Source of the DNA: Alkaliphilus sp. B6464
GTDB taxonomy: Bacteria; Bacillota; Clostridia; Peptostreptococcales; Natronincolaceae
Direction: 5' to 3'
Assembly: GCF_018141165.1 (NCBI RefSeq)
Contig: NZ_CP058557.1
Coordinates: forward strand, 2,728,001-2,792,000
Length of the DNA stretch: 64,000 nt
In this document: positions 63,412 to 64,000 of the stretch, piece after piece
How the letters are laid out: the number at the start of each line of letters is the position of its first letter
Numbering within the stretch: position 1 is the first letter of the stretch
Position numbers and translations under genes: made by a program
Notes under the pieces: generated by a model
Database searches by the model: none
Told to the model about the DNA's origin: nothing
What the model saw: only the letters and a program-made list of their open reading frames with translations

Positions 63412-64000
63412 TTACTCTTTCTTAGATAATAAAAAATGCTTAATCGCTCTTTCAACTTCGTCTAAGTCAACTAAGGTATTAACACATGGGCCCTCTGGCC
63501 GTCTGTTTACTACTGCAATAACCGGTAGCTTTTTTACGTCCTGTAACCCACTAATTAAATCTCTTTCGCATGCTATAGCAACAATAGCTTTAGGTAGTAC
63601 ATCTACAATTATCTTTCTTGCTAAAGTGCCCCCAGTCACTACTCTAAAGCTTACTCCATACTTTTCTTCCAAGCCTATAAGATTATCTACATTACAATTA
63701 CCACATCGTTTACAATTTTTAATATCTGTAGTAATTTTGTGAGGACATAAAGATTTTTGAATGCAATGGGGGGTCAAAATTAATATATTCTTTCCCTCTA
63801 TATGATATTCATTACTAAATACTAATTTATTATTTAGCTCCGTGAAAGCTCTTCTTATAGTATTTTCGTTGTATTGCAATAACTTACCTAAAAAAAGTAT
63901 CATTGGATATATGACTGTAATGGAGGGCTCCAATATTCTTTTGGAAGCCTTAGGTATAGGATAGTCATACCATAAAAGAATAACTGTAATAATAATAGAT
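63412..64000 (-). CDS. DUF116 family membrane protein, cut by window edge
   Basis: The frame continues uninterrupted past the first Met/Leu candidates to the window end, so the gene is partial at its 5-prime side. The visible part begins with a hydrophobic segment (ITVILLWYDYPIP), then the DUF116 core. That core has a Cys-rich cluster, LTPHCIQKSLCPHKITTDIKNCKRCGNCN, suggesting an Fe-S or zinc site. It is followed by TGGTLARKIIVDVLPKAIVAIACERDLISGL and ends with VVNRRPEGPCVNT. Function is unknown. It usually sits between fmt and yugP, and a start inside the window would lose the membrane anchor. Confidence 0.8.
   Translation of the reverse strand, partial: SIIITVILLWYDYPIPKASKRILEPSITVIYPMILFLGKLLQYNENTIRRAFTELNNKLVFSNEYHIEGKNILILTPHCIQKSLCPHKITTDIKNCKRCGNCNVDNLIGLEEKYGVSFRVVTGGTLARKIIVDVLPKAIVAIACERDLISGLQDVKKLPVIAVVNRRPEGPCVNTLVDLDEVERAIKHFLLSKKE

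Noticed and set aside
1-64000. tRNA genes, T-box leaders, prophage or intact insertion sequences
   Set aside because: No cloverleaf-like sequences, T-box motifs, transposase, integrase or phage structural genes were seen in any frame.

Overview
The window is AT-rich chromosomal DNA from a motile, endospore-forming, low-GC Gram-positive anaerobe of class Clostridia. The overall feel is close to Alkaliphilus/Natronincola-type clostridia, but I cannot name a species. Supporting signs are strong AGGAGG ribosome binding sites, frequent TTG/GTG starts, CodY, FliY in place of FliN, FapR-controlled lipid synthesis with FabK, the sporulation membrane protein YlbJ, PrkC/Stp and Asp23. Almost everything lies on the minus strand, so transcription runs from high to low coordinates. 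Only tmcAL (ylbM), ylbJ and rpmB are on the plus strand. No tRNA, rRNA, CRISPR array, prophage or intact insertion sequence was seen.

Region by region, read in the direction of transcription: (1) 64000-54889 carries a DUF116 protein (cut by the window edge), YugP, RsmB, RlmN, phosphatase Stp, PASTA kinase PrkC, RsgA, Rpe, ThiN, and a 54-residue membrane protein at the place B. subtilis keeps spoVM. (2) rpmB stands alone on the plus strand. Divergent from it are asp23, a fakA-like DAK2 gene, recG, rsmD, coaD and a coiled-coil protein; these converge on plus-strand tmcAL-ylbJ at a palindromic terminator. (3) ackA is divergent from tmcAL. (4) yceD-rpmF has a consensus promoter and its own terminator. 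(5) fapR-plsX-fabH-fabK-fabD-fabG-acpP-fabF is a complete type II fatty-acid initiation and elongation set led by a FapR operator, lacking only fabZ and the accABCD genes. (6) rnc, a radical SAM gene, smc, ftsY, ylxM, ffh, rpsP, khpA, rimM, trmD, rplS (with an L19-type leader), rbgA, rnhB, yraN, comM, dprA, topA and codY form the conserved SRP, ribosome-maturation and DNA-uptake block. (7) 16524-1 is a large flagellar operon: flgB, flgC, fliE, fliF, fliG, fliH, fliI, fliJ, a MotE/YlxF-type gene, fliK, flgD, a TIGR02530 gene, flgE, flbD, motA, motB, fliL, fliM, fliY, cheY and fliO (cut by the left edge).

Gene content is orthodox and the order closely follows Bacillus subtilis, with what are two separate loci there (rsmD-coaD-ylbJ-ylbM-yceD-rpmF and the rlmN-to-fla/che block) joined here. 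The unexpected material is in the spacers. A two-hairpin dispersed repeat occurs inside two unrelated operons (motE-fliK and fabG-acpP). A compact, unusually GC-rich two-hairpin element sits upstream of smc. A 45-bp exact copy of an internal fliE segment lies between comM and dprA. A near-identical palindrome occurs in both the ylxM and fapR promoter regions. Hairpins abut ribosome binding sites in the flagellar operon. These are the best candidates for undescribed elements. I found no convincing evidence of a wholly new multi-gene system.

Several starts were chosen downstream of the longest open frame because the ribosome binding site and family alignment require it. This applies to fliY, fliG, flgB, topA, yraN, rbgA, rplS, rimM, fabK, fabH, fapR, rpmF, yceD, ackA, ylbJ, recG, asp23, rpmB and thiN.
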